Shown: positions 35,218-48,944 of the stretch, piece after piece
How positions within the stretch are numbered: position 1 is the first letter of the stretch
Layout: each line of letters opens with the position of its first letter
Source: Ophthalmolycus amberensis
Lineage: Eukaryota; Chordata; Actinopteri; Perciformes; Zoarcidae
DNA: 64,000 bases
Assembly (NCBI GenBank): GCA_024529925.1
Contig: JAFEUB010001530.1
Coordinates: 434,001 to 498,000 of the forward strand
Direction: 5' to 3'
The notes under the pieces: generated by a model
Databases searched by the model: none
Seen by the model: only the letters and a program-made list of their open reading frames with translations
What the model was told of the DNA's origin: nothing
Made by a program: the position numbers and the translations under genes

Positions 35218-37096
35218 AACAGTTTATTCAAATTTTAGCAATTTGTGAGTAACCGTCTAGACAACTTTGGTGATCCCAACCTCAAATCTAGTGCTATCAT
35301 CAGGTCAACATTTTAATCTGTATCAATATTTTTGATTTACTAGCAAATGACTGCAGAGTTAATTACATTCCCATCAGCACCAGCTGTGCTTTGTGTTTAG
35401 TGGTTTTCAGCAAATGTTTGAATGCGAAACTAAGATAGTAAACATAGGAAACACTATACATGCTTAACATGAGCATGTTAGTGTTGTCATTGACATTTAA
35501 CAGGCTCACCTTAGCCTTTAGCTCAAGGCATTGATGTGCCCAGTCCGACAGAGCTGCTGGCGTGGCAGTAGACTCTTTAAGTTTTGTTTTGGTTAATCAT
35601 GGTTTTGCATGGCGACATACCGCTGTTGCACATTTGACCTACATCCACGTGGGTAGACACTATAAACCAATTATTCTCCCTATTGTTTTCATGAGAAGTG
35701 AGTTGGAGTTCTATCCAAATACCTACATGTATCAGACAAATTAATGCAACTACTTGTTGAATACATACTGCATATAAAATGTGCATATACACCCAGCATC
35801 ACCCATGCCCGCCTATCATTTTCACTGTCTGCTATGGAAACAGATTTAAGAATAGTCGAGCAGAGCGCTGCAGGAACGAATCTTAAAAAACCCTGAATGG
35901 TGTTAGCTTTTTTGCATTTCTGGTTCTCTGGTCTAGAAGTCAATGTTTTTTGTTAGATGCCTGAAATAAGGTTTGTGGTTAACACAAGTCGAAGATGTTT
36001 TTATACTTTGTCCTACGATACTCCACTAGTGAACTTTGAAGCTTTTACATGCCTTACAACAGGCGGTTGCTATTTTTGTTAATATAATCTCAACTTCCAG
36101 GTTGGCCAACAAAAATTCGTCATTCTTTCAGCAGTTTATTGCCTCTGGTTCTGTCCATCTGCTCCCACCGTATTGCATTTCACACTTTTGTCTCCAAAAA
36201 GGGCTCTCTGTATCTCCACACACTGAAATGTTAATGTAACTTCTCATCCAATCAGGATGAGCCTCGGGGCTTGCCATACCCTCACCCCTGTGCACAAGTC
36301 CCCAGAGATATCACAAAGCTCCTACTGTTTTCTATCCCTTCGGGCCATTACATTTTGACGAACACATGGAAAGAGTAACTTTAACTTGGTGTACGGGCAG
36401 CTGTGTCTCTGGAGGAAATAAGTTGAGATGAGGTGTATGTGCACTTGTAGTATGCTTGTCAAGGCACCCTTGTTTGTCTATATATTAAGAGTTTACTGCA
36501 AACATATGGATTTTACCTTGGTATAACTGCTGGTGTACTTATCGCCTTTTTATTTTGACCCAAGATTTTTATTTATTTATAAATGTTTAAGGCTTATTAC
36601 TGTCCACTCACTTGTCCATCCTCCAACTTATGACTTATTTTTGGTAGATGAGGTTGAGATCAGTGGACACACTCCATGGTCTTCATGCAGAAGCTTGCAT
36701 GTTCCTTTAACTTATACCGTAACCTTTAATTTATTGTGCATGTTACATAAGCATTACTTTACCATACTTGGCCATTCATCTATGCTCTTTGTGACCCTTA
36801 TTGTACAGTTGAAAACACGTATCCCTTTAGTAACACTTCCCTTAATGCACAAGAGTGCTGAATAAGCAGTACTTAACCATCACTAACTATTTATAAATGC
36901 TCTTGGTGACCTTTTGTCAATTGGAAACAATCACACAACTATTTAAAGTTAGTGAAACTTTTACACCTCATGACAACCGTCTTGACTCAAGCAGGACACT
37001 TGTGGCTGTGTGTTAGTGACTCATGAGGTTGTGGCCACCCTAAGTTATTGGTCCACCGGCTGTTCAGTGCTGGAGCTCAGCCGATGCGGCAACCTC
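35218..37096. other. no gene recognised
   Basis: The stretch 36750-36930 contains two similar blocks around 'tgctctttgtgacc' and 'tgctcttggtgacc', perhaps an old local duplication. Nothing else seen. Confidence 0.4.
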
Positions 37097-37240
37097 AGAG
37101 GTCTGAAAAGTGACGCCAATGCGGAAGGGCCTTAAACCTGCATTCTTCATAATGGCCATCAGGGGGCGACTCCTGATTGCATGGAAGTCTATGAGAAAAT
37201 GACTCTACTTCTCACTTGATTTATTACCTCAGTAAAGATG
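37097..37240 (+). repeat. interspersed repeat family F1, copy C (5' part only)
   Basis: Shares 'catcagggggcgactcct' and 'gatttattacctcagtaaa' with the other F1 copies, then stops. Confidence 0.8.
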
Positions 37241-37884
37241 TTGTGTACCAGTACACCCCTGATACATATACAAGGTCAGTTGCACTGTGTGGACTTACTT
37301 ACTGGTGTGCATACAAACAGACACACACCCCAATACACACTAACACAACACACTCGCAGACATTAAATCATGTAGAGTGTCTCTCCGTCTTTTAACAAAC
37401 ACACACAAGTATAAGTTAAGTACAATATTGCTCTCTATGCCTCTCAGACAGAAGTGCCTCTCAAACGGACGCAGGCTCTTATTTCCCCTCAGCAGAGGAG
37501 TGAATACCTTCAAGCGAAGACACTTTGAGAATGACTTTCATTATGTGATCTTCTCAAGACGTTTGAGGCTCACGGTCAAAATTGAACTAAACTTCGAGGG
37601 ACATTTCCTCACCCATAGAGTCAGGAGTTTTCCAATCTTTTGGATTGGTGAAATCAAGTAAATATTTATTGCACATATATTGTTATCTATATACTTACCT
37701 GTAGATGGTATGTCTGGACTAATTAGAGAGACCATGTTTATATAAGGAGCTCATTTGTTTGTGTAGGGACTGGTGGAGACTAGGAGAGACGGGTGGGAAC
37801 TTTTGTGTGGTGGTAAAATGTAAAAAAATAAATGAAGCTTCATCCGAAAACTCCCAATCGGCTCATTTGCCTCCATGGCCGCTC
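37241..37884. other. no gene recognised
   Basis: Unassigned, with short ORFs only. Confidence 0.5.
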
Positions 37885-38318
37885 GGGCATCTTAATGACC
37901 CACAGAGCAAAATCAGTTGTAGAAAAACGGGCTTTACGTAACGGATCAGGTTCAGCTCAGTTCAGCTCAGTAGAGGCAACCAAATCAGGCAGGGATGAGG
38001 CGAAAACCGTGTCAGAGATGTCACAACCAGGACCATGAACAGTAGGAAAATCGCTGGCCCGCTGGACCGCAAGACACAGAGGACGAAGACGAACTGGCCC
38101 AGAGACAGGGGAACACAGGGTTTAAATGCACTGGGGAGGTGTAGGTTGTTAGACACAGGTGGATCCAATCAGGGGCGGGGCAGACAATCACAGTGGCGGG
38201 AAAACATACAAAGACAGGAAGTGATTCGAAACAAGGAGAGGTATTTAACACAAAATAAAACAGAAAATACGGAAAGGACAAAAATAAAGAAACTTAACTA
38301 GGGAACAGGATATGACAT
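37885..38318 (-). mobile_element. possible Gypsy solo LTR on the minus strand
   Basis: Read on the minus strand it begins 'tgtcatatcctgttcc', then has 'ctgccccgcccctgattgg' with 'atccacctgtgtct'. A TATA-like 'catttaaaccctg' and a weak poly-A signal follow. The layout resembles fish Gypsy LTRs. The far end and target duplication were not found. Confidence 0.45.
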
Positions 38319-39232
38319 GACAAACACGGGTGATGCTCAGAAAAAAGGAGGGAAGACCACAAAGACAGGAAGTCATCCAAATGCGGGAGACAAGAGGCAA
38401 AAAACTTCAAAATAAAACGGGAAACAAAAAACAAGGTAAAGACTTACTGGGGGCATTTCATACACCTATTAGAGAGAAGTTTTAAATGCATCTTTACTTG
38501 ACACCAAAGACCAGAGACGGGGGTCATGTGTGACCACGTGTTACCAGGGAAACAAACTTAAGACACGTCATGACATCTGATCCAATCCATACTCTGATGA
38601 AGACTGTGAGAGCACAAATATCGTTACCAATGTCTTTCTACCTTCATTGTTTTTTATTTTTCAGTGGAATTCTTTCTATTTTTAATGTGCATCCGCCACC
38701 AGTTATTTTACTGTGAATGTTTGTGCTGCCTTGATTGATTGTAGGTCAAGAATGAATTTGCAAACATGTGTTAGTCTACACCCAACCCACATTCACATTT
38801 TTGCTCTATTTTTGAGAGTTTGTGCAATTACGAGTGTTATAATTATACAGTACAGACTATGCAATGTTTATAGTGTTTAAAAAGGAACTTAATCATTCAG
38901 CATTGAGATCTATGACGTGAGCATCGTGCACAGATGGGCGGGCGTATTAAGGGGTTAATTGCCTCGTCACCTCCCTTTGTTGTTATAAAATAAATAAAAT
39001 TAACGCCGTGGTGGAAAAACAAATTAGCAGTTTTGTACAGCAACAGATTATTATATCACCAATTGGTTGTTCTCTGTAAAATTACATTTGAATTTGTCCA
39101 AACAGATGTGTTTTTTTTTCTTCTAATGAACTGGTAGGACTGAAGATCAGCTTGAAGGTTAAGAAAGTAGTAATGTGACTGGAATATTAATGGTTTGAAT
39201 CGTTGGACCAGACAGGGACACACGTCGCTACC

Positions 39233-39266
<34 letters not shown>

Positions 39267-40198
39267 CGTGCGCGTGTGTGTGTGTATCTAAATGCAGGCT
39301 GAGCTTTAAAGCTCAGCTGCAGGGACTACTTGTACAAGTGATTTGGGGATTTTGAGAAAAAAACTAAAGCATGAACATTACATCCACCCAGGACCAAAAC
39401 ATAAAGCAATGAAACATCACAGGTTGGAATATGTTTGAATTGCTGATACAGGTACCTTCTCAGGCCTCACCAGAACCAGTTCAAACTAAACTGTTCTTAG
39501 TGGCTGTCGCTTTAAACATAAAACTACTCTACTAAGAGCCCAGGTCAGCAAGAAATAACTGCTTTACTTAGCTCCTGCAAAACGCAGGGTTGTGTAACCG
39601 CAGTGTCGACTAACTACCAACTAATACTTTCTACAAATGTTTGGTCTGCAGCGTCAGAATCATAATTCCACCTGTTTTTAAAAACACAAGGAGCAGCATT
39701 GGTGTCAGCGTGTTGTTTCAGGTAAAATACAAACTAAGAATGCCTGTTTGAGCGCAATGACTCCTACTGGGTCAACTCTGACCCACCGTACTTACCGTAT
39801 CATACCGTAGTTGTGCGCTCTCACCTTTTCCCAGTGCAATGAGAGATCATAAGCGACATGATGGGTGCGTGGATTTAAAATGGTCTAGAAAATATGGACA
39901 ACATGTTTGGCTGGTCGCTGCCGGAGGTCCTGCTGGAGTTTCATAACCAGTTGGAAGTTCCTTGTAGTAACTTTAATGTAACTTTCTGTACTGTATGATG
40001 AAGCTGTAATAGAGTGGAATAACATTTAGCAGGGCAGATGCTAACAGGTATGCGCCTCAGGGCTTTTCCTTACTTACTATGCTGGAGGCAAATCTGTATA
40101 CGGGAAACTTGACTTGTATGGCACTGGTACTGAACACTGCACATACAGCTCATATTGGAACAGTTTGAGCTAATAAATAGTTGTTTGATTGCATTTGA
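38319..40198. other. no gene recognised
   Basis: Contains the TG microsatellite at 39233-39285. No coding evidence. Confidence 0.5.
39233..39285 (+). repeat. (TG)n/(CG)n microsatellite
   Basis: A run of TG interrupted by cgcgcgtgcgtgcgcg. Confidence 0.95.
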
Positions 40199-40575
40199 TA
40201 AATAAGTAGGGCTGCACCGATAGACATTGGGCTGATACTGACTCAAAAAGTTGGATAAGGAATCTGTGACAATGGGGCTGATCCATTCAATTCAATCCTG
40301 TGTTTCAATGCTTTATACATTATGTCATGGAATTTTTACTTCCAGTTAAAAATGTTCACTAGAATTGTAATGTATGTAAATTTGGAAGATTAGTTGACAA
40401 AACTGCTGGGGTACACTTTAGTATTTGAATAATTAATAATAAATCCGTTGTTACATTTTGTGTGAGAAAGTTAAGAAAGCAGTGTTTAAGTCAAGCCAGA
40501 TGTTGCCTCACACATGAAAGAATGATCCCAGTCACTTACACACAGCGAGGCGTACAGTTTATTAATTAAACACTC

Positions 40576-41346
40576 GGCAAGGCAAGTTTATTTGTATAGC
40601 ACATTTCAACAACAAGGTAATTCAAAGTGCTTCACATAAAACCATTAAAAGCATCAAAACATAAGGCAAAAGGAGATTTAAAAACAATTAAGAACATTCA
40701 TTGCAATAATGAAAACAGTCATTAAAACATTAAAAAACAGTGTAAGAAATAAAATGCAGTCGTAAAATGCAGAAATGCAGGAAAATGCAGAAATGCAGGA
40801 AATTGATTAATATATTAATTGAATCTGGTTCAATTAAAGGCAGCAGCAAACAGAAAAGTCTTCAATCTTGATTTAAAGGAGCTGAGGGTCTCAGCAGACC
40901 TGCAGCTTTCTGGGACTTTGTTCCAGATGTGTGGAGCAGAAAAACTGAACGCTGCTTCTCCATGTTTAGTTCTGACTCAGACGACCTAAGGGGTCGGGAT
41001 GGTTCATAAGGTAGCAGCAGATCAGAGATGTATTTTGGCCCGAAACCATTCAGTGCTTTATAAACCAACAGCAGGATTTTAAAGTCAATTCTTTGTTGGA
41101 CAGGAAGCCAGTGCACAGACCTCAGAACTGGAGTGATGTGATCCACCCTCCTGGTCTTAATGAGGACTCGAGCTGCAGCGTTCTGAATCAGCTGCAGCTT
41201 TCTGACGGACTTTTTACAGATACCTGTAAACACACCGTTACAGTAGTCCAGTCTGCTGAAGATAAATGCATGGACAAGTTTTTCCAAATCCTGTTGAGAC
41301 ATAAGTCCTCTAATCCTTGATATATTCTTCAGGTGATAGTAGGCTG
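40576..41346 (-). mobile_element. L2 LINE 3' fragment, inverted
   Basis: It aligns closely with 26042-26786 of the other L2 copy and includes the 3' UTR with its ccttgcc end. A deletion of about 25 bp in the ORF and small UTR differences separate the two. Confidence 0.93.
40862..41302 (-). pseudogene. L2 reverse transcriptase C-terminal remnant
   Basis: The frame from MSQQDLEKLVHAFIFSRLDY to PYEPSRPLRSS follows the intact copy at 26083 onward. A 25-bp deletion near 40978 then shifts the frame, giving an unrelated tail. Catalytic RT blocks are not included. Confidence 0.9.
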
Positions 41347-41398
41347 AGTATCACTAGTATCAGATTGGCAAAGCTATCGGTGCACCCTTAGAAATGAG

Positions 41399-44300
41399 CA
41401 AACGATTCTCGAGTTCTTGCATTCTCGTTCTCGTATTCAATGGTCAATAATCACTCAATATTCCCCTCAGGGACTCCATTCTACACTAACAGTATATGGG
41501 TCCAGCACCGATACTGAGCTCTATAAGTCTGACTAAGCTCGGCAGTGGTTCAGCCATTCGTTCAGGTTCTCGCTCCAGTACCCGCAGCAACAGCTGGCTC
41601 ATGGGATGGAGCGGTATCTTGGACCAGAAGAGAACACTGTTGCTTTCAGAGAAGCTGCTCCATGCTTCGGGTAAAATCATGCTGCTCTGCTCCCACTACG
41701 GTGTCACCAACAAACCGCCAGTGTCACTGCAAATCAGGGATACAAATGTCCTGAGAATAGATGACCCTGAAGTAATTATGGATGAAAGACGAGTAAGTAA
41801 GATAAGGAAATAAGAGCTGAGGAGAAGTTGTTTTCAATTACCTAGGAATGTTTCAGTGCACAGGGGGAAAGACGAAATAGAAGAAGGGGGCACAATGCAG
41901 CCAAAATGCCAAGCATATGGGACGATGCATTCTCCTGGAGCAATTCAATTTTGCCCTTGACTTAGCAGCAGCACATGAAGGCTGCAGAGTGGCTGCATTA
42001 ACATATGCTCTACATTAATGAGAGAAGGACAGATGGAGGGTTATCGTTTGGAGGTTTCATCTCAGCTGTGGCTGTCACTGGCTCCTATGACTTTGCAGCA
42101 AAGAGGAAAGACTGAAAATAATTTGATCGATGGGGATCGAAGTATTGCCAAACCACAGTCATCTTCTCACCGTGTTCATCCACAATGATTCTTCGGAGGT
42201 GTTGAACAAAATCATGTGATTTCTTAATCTGCCCGAGCTGAGGTATAAACTTCACCTGTGTTTTAATTGAAACCTAGTTGCTGTTTCCTGTATAAATCAC
42301 TTAGAACTACTATGAAGAACTTTGTGGTGATTTTGGCGTTCCCTGTGGACAACAGCGGTAGAGTTTCTGAGCACCAAAGTCCCTTTAGTTCAGTCTTTGT
42401 TCTGGTTCCCCCGTACCCCCCCTTCCTGTACCAGTGGGTCCATTAATACGGCCTGAGCCATTTTAGAGCCGTCACCAACCTGACCAAAGCAAGAACAACC
42501 TCACTAAAGAATCTTCAAGGTCTCTGTGTTTAACGTTTGTCATGAGAAGGTTAAAACGGATTGCAATAATTAAGGCAATTGCCTGTTGATTTCTGGTATT
42601 GGATTAAATATTATTTTTCCAATAGAGCATCTCATGTTTGTCTGAGGTTATGGATGCTTATTAAATTACACGATTCATTGTTGAAAAAAAGAAAGAACAA
42701 ATTCATTCAATTATTTAAATATTGGGTGATTTAACATTTAGCATTTATAAACCAAAACATATTTCAAAAAAAATTATAATGAGGCCTTTTCTTAACTACC
42801 GATGGAAACAGGTAATGGAGAGGCAAAGTCTCTCTATTGGAAATAGATTACATTTTATAATCCCGTCTGAATTGTGCCATGAATTACAACTTTACACGTC
42901 AATAAAGTCTCCTTTCGTCATAAGACTGTTGAAGTACAAGACTGTAAAATTGGTAATTAGAAAACCCAAAAGTCGCTTAAGTGACGTCTCGATATACTCG
43001 GACTAACAACCGGTCTTGCTCGTTCTTTCGCTTCCCAGCTGAGGAAAAGAGTTGCTGGATAAAACACATCGGTTAAGATAATGTTGCATTTGTTACATTC
43101 TTTTAAATTGAAAACCATCCGATGGGTAATTCACGGCACAATTCAAAAGGGATCAATAATGTCTCTCGCCGTTAATTATCATACCTACTTTTTTTCAGAA
43201 ATAAGGTCCCATGGGTGACTCCGGAAGGCCAGGGACTGCCTCTCTATTACTGAGCATCATGATGCTGCATTCCTCTGAAGCACCTGTGCAGGGCAGATGT
43301 AAAGGTAACATTCAGTAGAACCTGTGCTCGTTTTGACAGAGCAATCAGGTCCAGTTTAGCATGCAGCTATGTTTTTAAACCCCTGCAAGTTCCAGTTCAG
43401 CTGGACCTGTTCTAAGCTGCAGCTAAGCTCATCAGGTGTGAAGTGACAGAGAAACAACCCCTTTATGTTGAAGCTTGTTTGAACTTGTTTTTGCCGACAC
43501 TAGACGGTCCCTTAACGACCATGCACACCCTCACAGGTGTTTTCCATTGTCCTGGCTGATTAGACCTCTGCTCAGGTTGAATACTCATGGTACTCCAGAA
43601 CCAGTGTGTTTCAGGTGTCATTCGTCCCATTAATGCCAATCAAACATGGTCAATGCAGGCTCACAAAGTCCTGGTATCTACCTTGCTGTGCATTTTTAGG
43701 AAGGGCGGTTAGGAAAACTGCTTTCAGCTCAATGAGTTATCATAATTAATCTTGAAAGCAATAGAAGTCTTTATCCTCATGTCCTGTGCATTTTGTTTCA
43801 AAAGCCAAAGCTTTCCTCTTATTTAAATGCAAACCAAATCCAGAGCTCTTAGCATGTATAGGAGAGCCAACTCGTATTACAAATGGACCCTCAAAGGGCC
43901 CTTTTCAGGCCAACTCTATATTGGTCTTTAGACCAGATTGGTTGCTTATATAAATCAGTGGCAAGGCCTCACCTGAAGGTCGGCCGTACAGCGGCTTAAT
44001 CAAGCACGGGGGTGCAGAGCCTTATCATTATTCACTGCCCAGACACCGGGAGAGCAGCGATGCTTCAACCCCAACATTTATTATGGCTGCCCTTGACGCT
44101 CCGCACAGCCTCGATAAAGTCATTGAGTGCAATAAAAGACAACCGAGGAACAACAAACATCTGCGACTCCCTGGGTTCCACGTGTGCGTAGCAAAGAAGC
44201 ACTTGAAGAATTTCCGTTCAAGGGCACGCAACTAAGCCGAAAGAATCAAACCTTCGACCCTCAATCTGCCTGACAGACGGGCCACCAGGATACCGCACTG

Positions 44301-47300
44301 GTCTGGGCATACTGACAAATGAGCGCAAAACACACAAGAACGCGCACTCACACATTCTGCAAATTTCCTCCGCCCCTAATGCCCCATCCATTCCCTTACA
44401 GTACCACTGTGTGTAATGAGCAGTGAGCCCAATCACTCTAGTTAAAAAAGAAATAAATTGTTGGAAGAAAGATTAAGAAAATCCATTGAGCAGCCGTAAT
44501 CAAAGCCTCGGCTGAGAGCTCTGATTTGTTTGGCGGAGAACTACACCAGCAGTGTTTTCTCTTTCACAAGAGAAAATATTGATGAGATTCATCTCTTGAG
44601 TGTGAGGTTACAGTAATCAGGATACGATGCTCTCAGCAGTAGCATTTCATTTTCCTCACAGCAGCGTTTGCCACTCTACTATTAGAGATACTTTGTTCTT
44701 TGTCTTTGACGAGTTGGGAGTCACAAAGGGTTGCCCCATCCAGCCCCCCTCCAGTTTTTAGACGCTTGGTCTGTGCCCCTTGGTGTCTGATGTCGACGAA
44801 CTGAGGCACTTTCGACTGTCTGTATGAGACGCACCGGGCTTTCAACTAACTACAATGTAAACCCATCCACATCATTATTAGATGGTCAGAGCAGGTAAAC
44901 ATAGTTTAAAGAGCGAGAGCTTAAATTCGCCCAAACAAACACAGGACTGTCACCCAGGAGACCGCTGTTTGTCTCCTGTGTGAAACCAAGCCAAATGACT
45001 TATTTTACTTTTGTTTAGTTACGTGACTTACGTACTTGACTAACACCAATTACGCAACAAAGATACTTATTTTGAGAAACTAACATACTTGCTTTAACCA
45101 AAAGCACAATCGTTTCCTAAGCCTAACCAAGCACTTTGCCTACACTTAATCCAGTATCTTCTATTGCGTCAGTAAAACTAAACAACAAGAAAACCTACGT
45201 TGGAATTTTATTATGAAAAGAGACTGTGTGCATGTATCGAGCGCAAACTGACACGCTGTCAGTGCCACGTTCGAAACTGATGCTAGAGGGGTACCTAGAG
45301 GGTCATAGTTCGAAGCGAGAATGTGTTGACTGGGGACCCGTCTGATGTTAAAGGTGACTACAGTCACGAGTCCTGTGTCATTATACAGCAAGTAAATACA
45401 GGAGATGCCGATAGAAGGTTTACTTTGAAAGGGGATCTTACCAATACTGTAGAGCACAGTTTGTCCAATGGCAACGTTTAGCGCCACATCAAGAAGTCGT
45501 ATGAGGCCGGTTCCAGGCATTGGCACAGGGTGGGGGAAGTCAAGTATCCTCTCTTCACCACAAATTTTCAAAAAAAATTGTATTTGGTCCTTGTTAAATC
45601 AACCAATCATAAAAATGGCACATCGGAACAATGTTTTACTAATATGACAGTCGTGTCACTTTTCTGATCAGTTTTCCATTAGTGCTGGCTGCCGGCCAAA
45701 CCGGTGACTACCAGGGGTGTAGTGCTATTTGTTTAAAAACAAAATGTAAGCGCACATGTGACATGTTAAGTGCAGTTAAGTGGTGGCTCGATTGGAAGGT
45801 TGTGTAACTACCATTCTGGAGGCAAGTTTACGCACATTAGTCAACTATGATCGGCCACACTATTAAATGTTAGTTGATCTTTATGGAGGCCTGATATGCA
45901 GATAAATCTGCAGCCTTCGAGATATGAGGAATATTACTTAAATAGTGTTGGTTGGGATAGTCCACGCTTTCTCTAAATCAGTTTCTTATTTTTCTCTGTT
46001 GTGACTACCTGATGTAAAATTATACTCGATCTGCTATGTGTGCAGCTTCATGGTGATGTGTAGTGAGGCTCTGAACCATGAGGGAGCATACCACGCTTAT
46101 TACAAGCTTCACGTTCATTGAAAATCACTTTGGACGAAGCATCTGTCAAATAACAGCGCTGACAGAGTCTGCGGGCAGGAAAACTGAAACAACGGGCTAG
46201 AAGGAGTTAACCCTTAGAGCTGAGGGAAACTGCAAAATCTGGTGATGGTAGATACAAAAAAAAGTAGTCAACGGATAGCTTGTGTTACTGACTGGAGGTG
46301 TAGAATTTGAAAGGCATGGATGTTCACCAAGCAGGGAGGGTCTAAAAAGCAAGGTGATGCTATGGATTTGCATTATGGGGAGCGTAGGAGAGTTTGGAGG
46401 CCACTAGGGAATCCCAGCCTGTCCTGCATCGATTTTGACCATTCTAGGTAAGGTTAAAGTGTAATTATCGCCAGGCAGTTAACAGGGCATTCAGTGTCAA
46501 ACATTGTATCTTTTCTTCCAGCGTTTAGAAAACTGGCTATCAGTGTAATTAGCATCCGTGTTAACGTACATGCCAAACACACATTGTCTCTATTGCAGAT
46601 TAGACCTGCTGGCTGCTCCCACATTTATTGCCACTTACGGCCCCAGAGAGCGTCTATAAATCATTAAATCCCATCCTCACCAAACTAGGGCACAGATGAC
46701 AACAGTCAGGAGCACACCTATACCCATTGAAAGGTAAGTGTGATTCCTCGGGGCTCCATAAAGTCGAGAGCAGCGAGAGAGGGAGCGGGGGCATCCTTCT
46801 CTCCCGGCTTTTTTCACAGGTCTGCATTCACAACACAACACTTTTGAAGAGTGATATACAGGGAGATTCACTTGCTGAGTAACACTGCCTTTTACTTGAT
46901 GAATGCACTCGTCGCTGGTAAAATGTTACTGTTCGCAAAGCTATTGATTTTCGCTTCTGCAGCCGTGGTCCCACAAGCCCCCTGCTCTAAACTCAGGGCA
47001 GCGTGACAAAGACCCACAGAAACTAAAACGCCCCTGTCCCACAGGAGAACATGCACAATAATCAAGGGTAGCAAACAAGGCAGAAATAACACTTCCGCAA
47101 TGCAACAAGGAAATTCGATGCAGGCGCTCGCACTGAATAGATTTCATGTCGGTGGCTGGGAAGATAAGCTCCTGTAATCCGCATTCTCTTCCGCCACATT
47201 GTGACGAAGCGTTTTCCACGCCTCGCTGTGATGTTGCAGAAGCTCTTGTAATGATATGGAGCAGAAAAGGAGACCCCGATGTGAGCGCGGGGAAAGCCCA

Positions 47301-47879
47301 TGTATCACAGCACAGCCGTTATCTTCACACCTATTCACGAGCCATCGGGCCTCGGTAAAACTAAATTGCTGCACTTCACAGTTCCGTGGAGGGGAATGGG
47401 CCTTTTGTGTGAAGCAATTATTCAGCTGTTGTACCAAAAAAGTGCTAACACTGGAAGGCAAGCCCACACAAACATCTGTCTTTCCCAATGCTTTGAAACT
47501 CATATGGGCATGTCACACCAACCCGTTCTCCCGACTCGTCAAATGTGGCAGCTTGGTCAGTGGCCCTACGTGATGCGCGGGTCAATTGATTTGGGAGTAA
47601 GAACGGGTTGGTCGTACACCACTTGATCAATTTTACATTGCAAGGGGAGGGAATGCCGCAAGAAAGACTGGCAGGTAGTCAATAAGACTTGAAAGTCTTT
47701 CCAGTCAGCTATAGGTATCCCTCTATCCAAAGAGTAGAAATCTAAATGTCAAGATATCGGTATACACTGAGTATTCGTAAAAATAGGCAAGGATTCTTGA
47801 GAACAAAGGTATGAACTCCTCTGAATTCCACATGCTCTTTTCCAGCATCTCCTTGCTTCACATTCACCCAGTGCATGAT
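41399..47879. other. 6.5 kb without recognised genes and almost no repeats
   Basis: Only short ORFs are present. A weak repeat-like stretch lies at about 44990-45340 (ttagttacgtgacttacg, then 'cctaagcctaaccaagc'), of a kind common in fish genomes. The rest is complex single-copy-looking sequence. Confidence 0.45.
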
Positions 47880-48383
47880 CCAGGGGGCAACCTTCGGTTG
47901 TGCCGAGTGAAGCCGATGCGGCAGTGTCATAAAACTTGCATTCTCTCTACTGACCAGCAGGGGGCGACTCCTCTGGTTGTATAGAAGTCTATGAGAAAAT
48001 GACTACTTCTCTCTTGATTTATTACCTCAGTAAACATTGTAAACATGAGTTTATGGTCTCAATCTCTAGTTTCTAGTCTTCTTCAATACAGATGTTCATT
48101 TAGTAAATCATGGTCCATTTAGAGTCAAACAGACCATAAAGCATGGGATGCTTAAGGGCGGGGCTACTGTGATTGGCAGGTCTCTGCAGCTACCAGAGTA
48201 ATCGGCGTCTCTACATCACTGCTCCGGATTCCGAATATGGTAACTTCCTTTCATGAGTTGCAACAAAAACCACATGGTGATGGCCATATTTGAAATCGTA
48301 GAACTCAAGACTTCAAAACGGCAGTCCACAAACCAGTGGAAGACGTCACGATGACTTCGTCCACTTCTTATACACAGTATGTT
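47880..48383 (+). repeat. interspersed repeat family F1, copy D
   Basis: About 504 bp, near full length. It begins 'cagggggcaacc' and ends 'cttatacacagtatg'. It matches copy B throughout. Confidence 0.85.
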
Positions 48384-48941
48384 GTACTAGGAGTCTCCTG
48401 GTTGGGATCATAGTCTTTAAGCTTGACTAGAGCAGTTGGTGGTGTAGTGCCTTGCCAAGAGGCAACTGGGTGGGGAGAATATTTCTCAACCTCAATATCT
48501 CATCCTACTGAAGAGTTACGGGAGAGCGGTGCTGTAAAGCCGACACGGCTGGAGCCTTGTTGCACTCTCACTTTACGAGTGGAACGAGGGCACGGTCGCT
48601 GCAAACCGCTGCAGAGGAAATGCGCCTGGAAAGTGCATTCCAGCCAGCCCACTCATTGATAAGTGTAAAAATACTTTCGCTTTATTATGAAATTTATTAC
48701 GAAATAGAATATGGCGGGCTGCCACAGTCTAGCCAAGTAATGGGAAACACTGCGGATTAGAAGGCTTACTCTCGACCTTATGAAAAGACATATCTTAATG
48801 AAACACACTTTGTACTTCATATCATCAGGTGCGTTCCCATCCACCTGTTTTGATGTGCATTTTTCAGTTTATGCATGAAAAAAAAATCACAAACAGGAGA
48901 CAAAGGAGACTAAAAATGGTGACCGCTCAAATGAACAAGAC
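48384..48941. other. no gene recognised
   Basis: Unassigned. ORFs here are short and without motifs. Confidence 0.5.
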
Positions 48942-48944
48942 TAA

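Larger units (their letters stand above)
40207..41390. mobile_element. old hAT-type element, host of an L2 insertion
   Basis: The left end 'tagggctgcaccgata' and the right end 'tatcggtgcaccctta' are inverted. The flanking 8-mers taaataag (40199-40206) and gaaatgag (41391-41398) match at 6 of 8 bases. The L2 fragment at 40576-41346 fills most of the interior. Without it the element is about 410 bp, a MITE. Confidence 0.82.

Noticed and set aside
34296..35231. 311-codon repeat protein on minus (LNHWKSMPN units)
   Set aside because: It is a by-product of a 27-bp period; three other frames are equally open and there is no supporting exon or promoter.
45161..45571. 136-codon minus ORF
   Set aside because: No domain, and it overlaps a repeat-like stretch.
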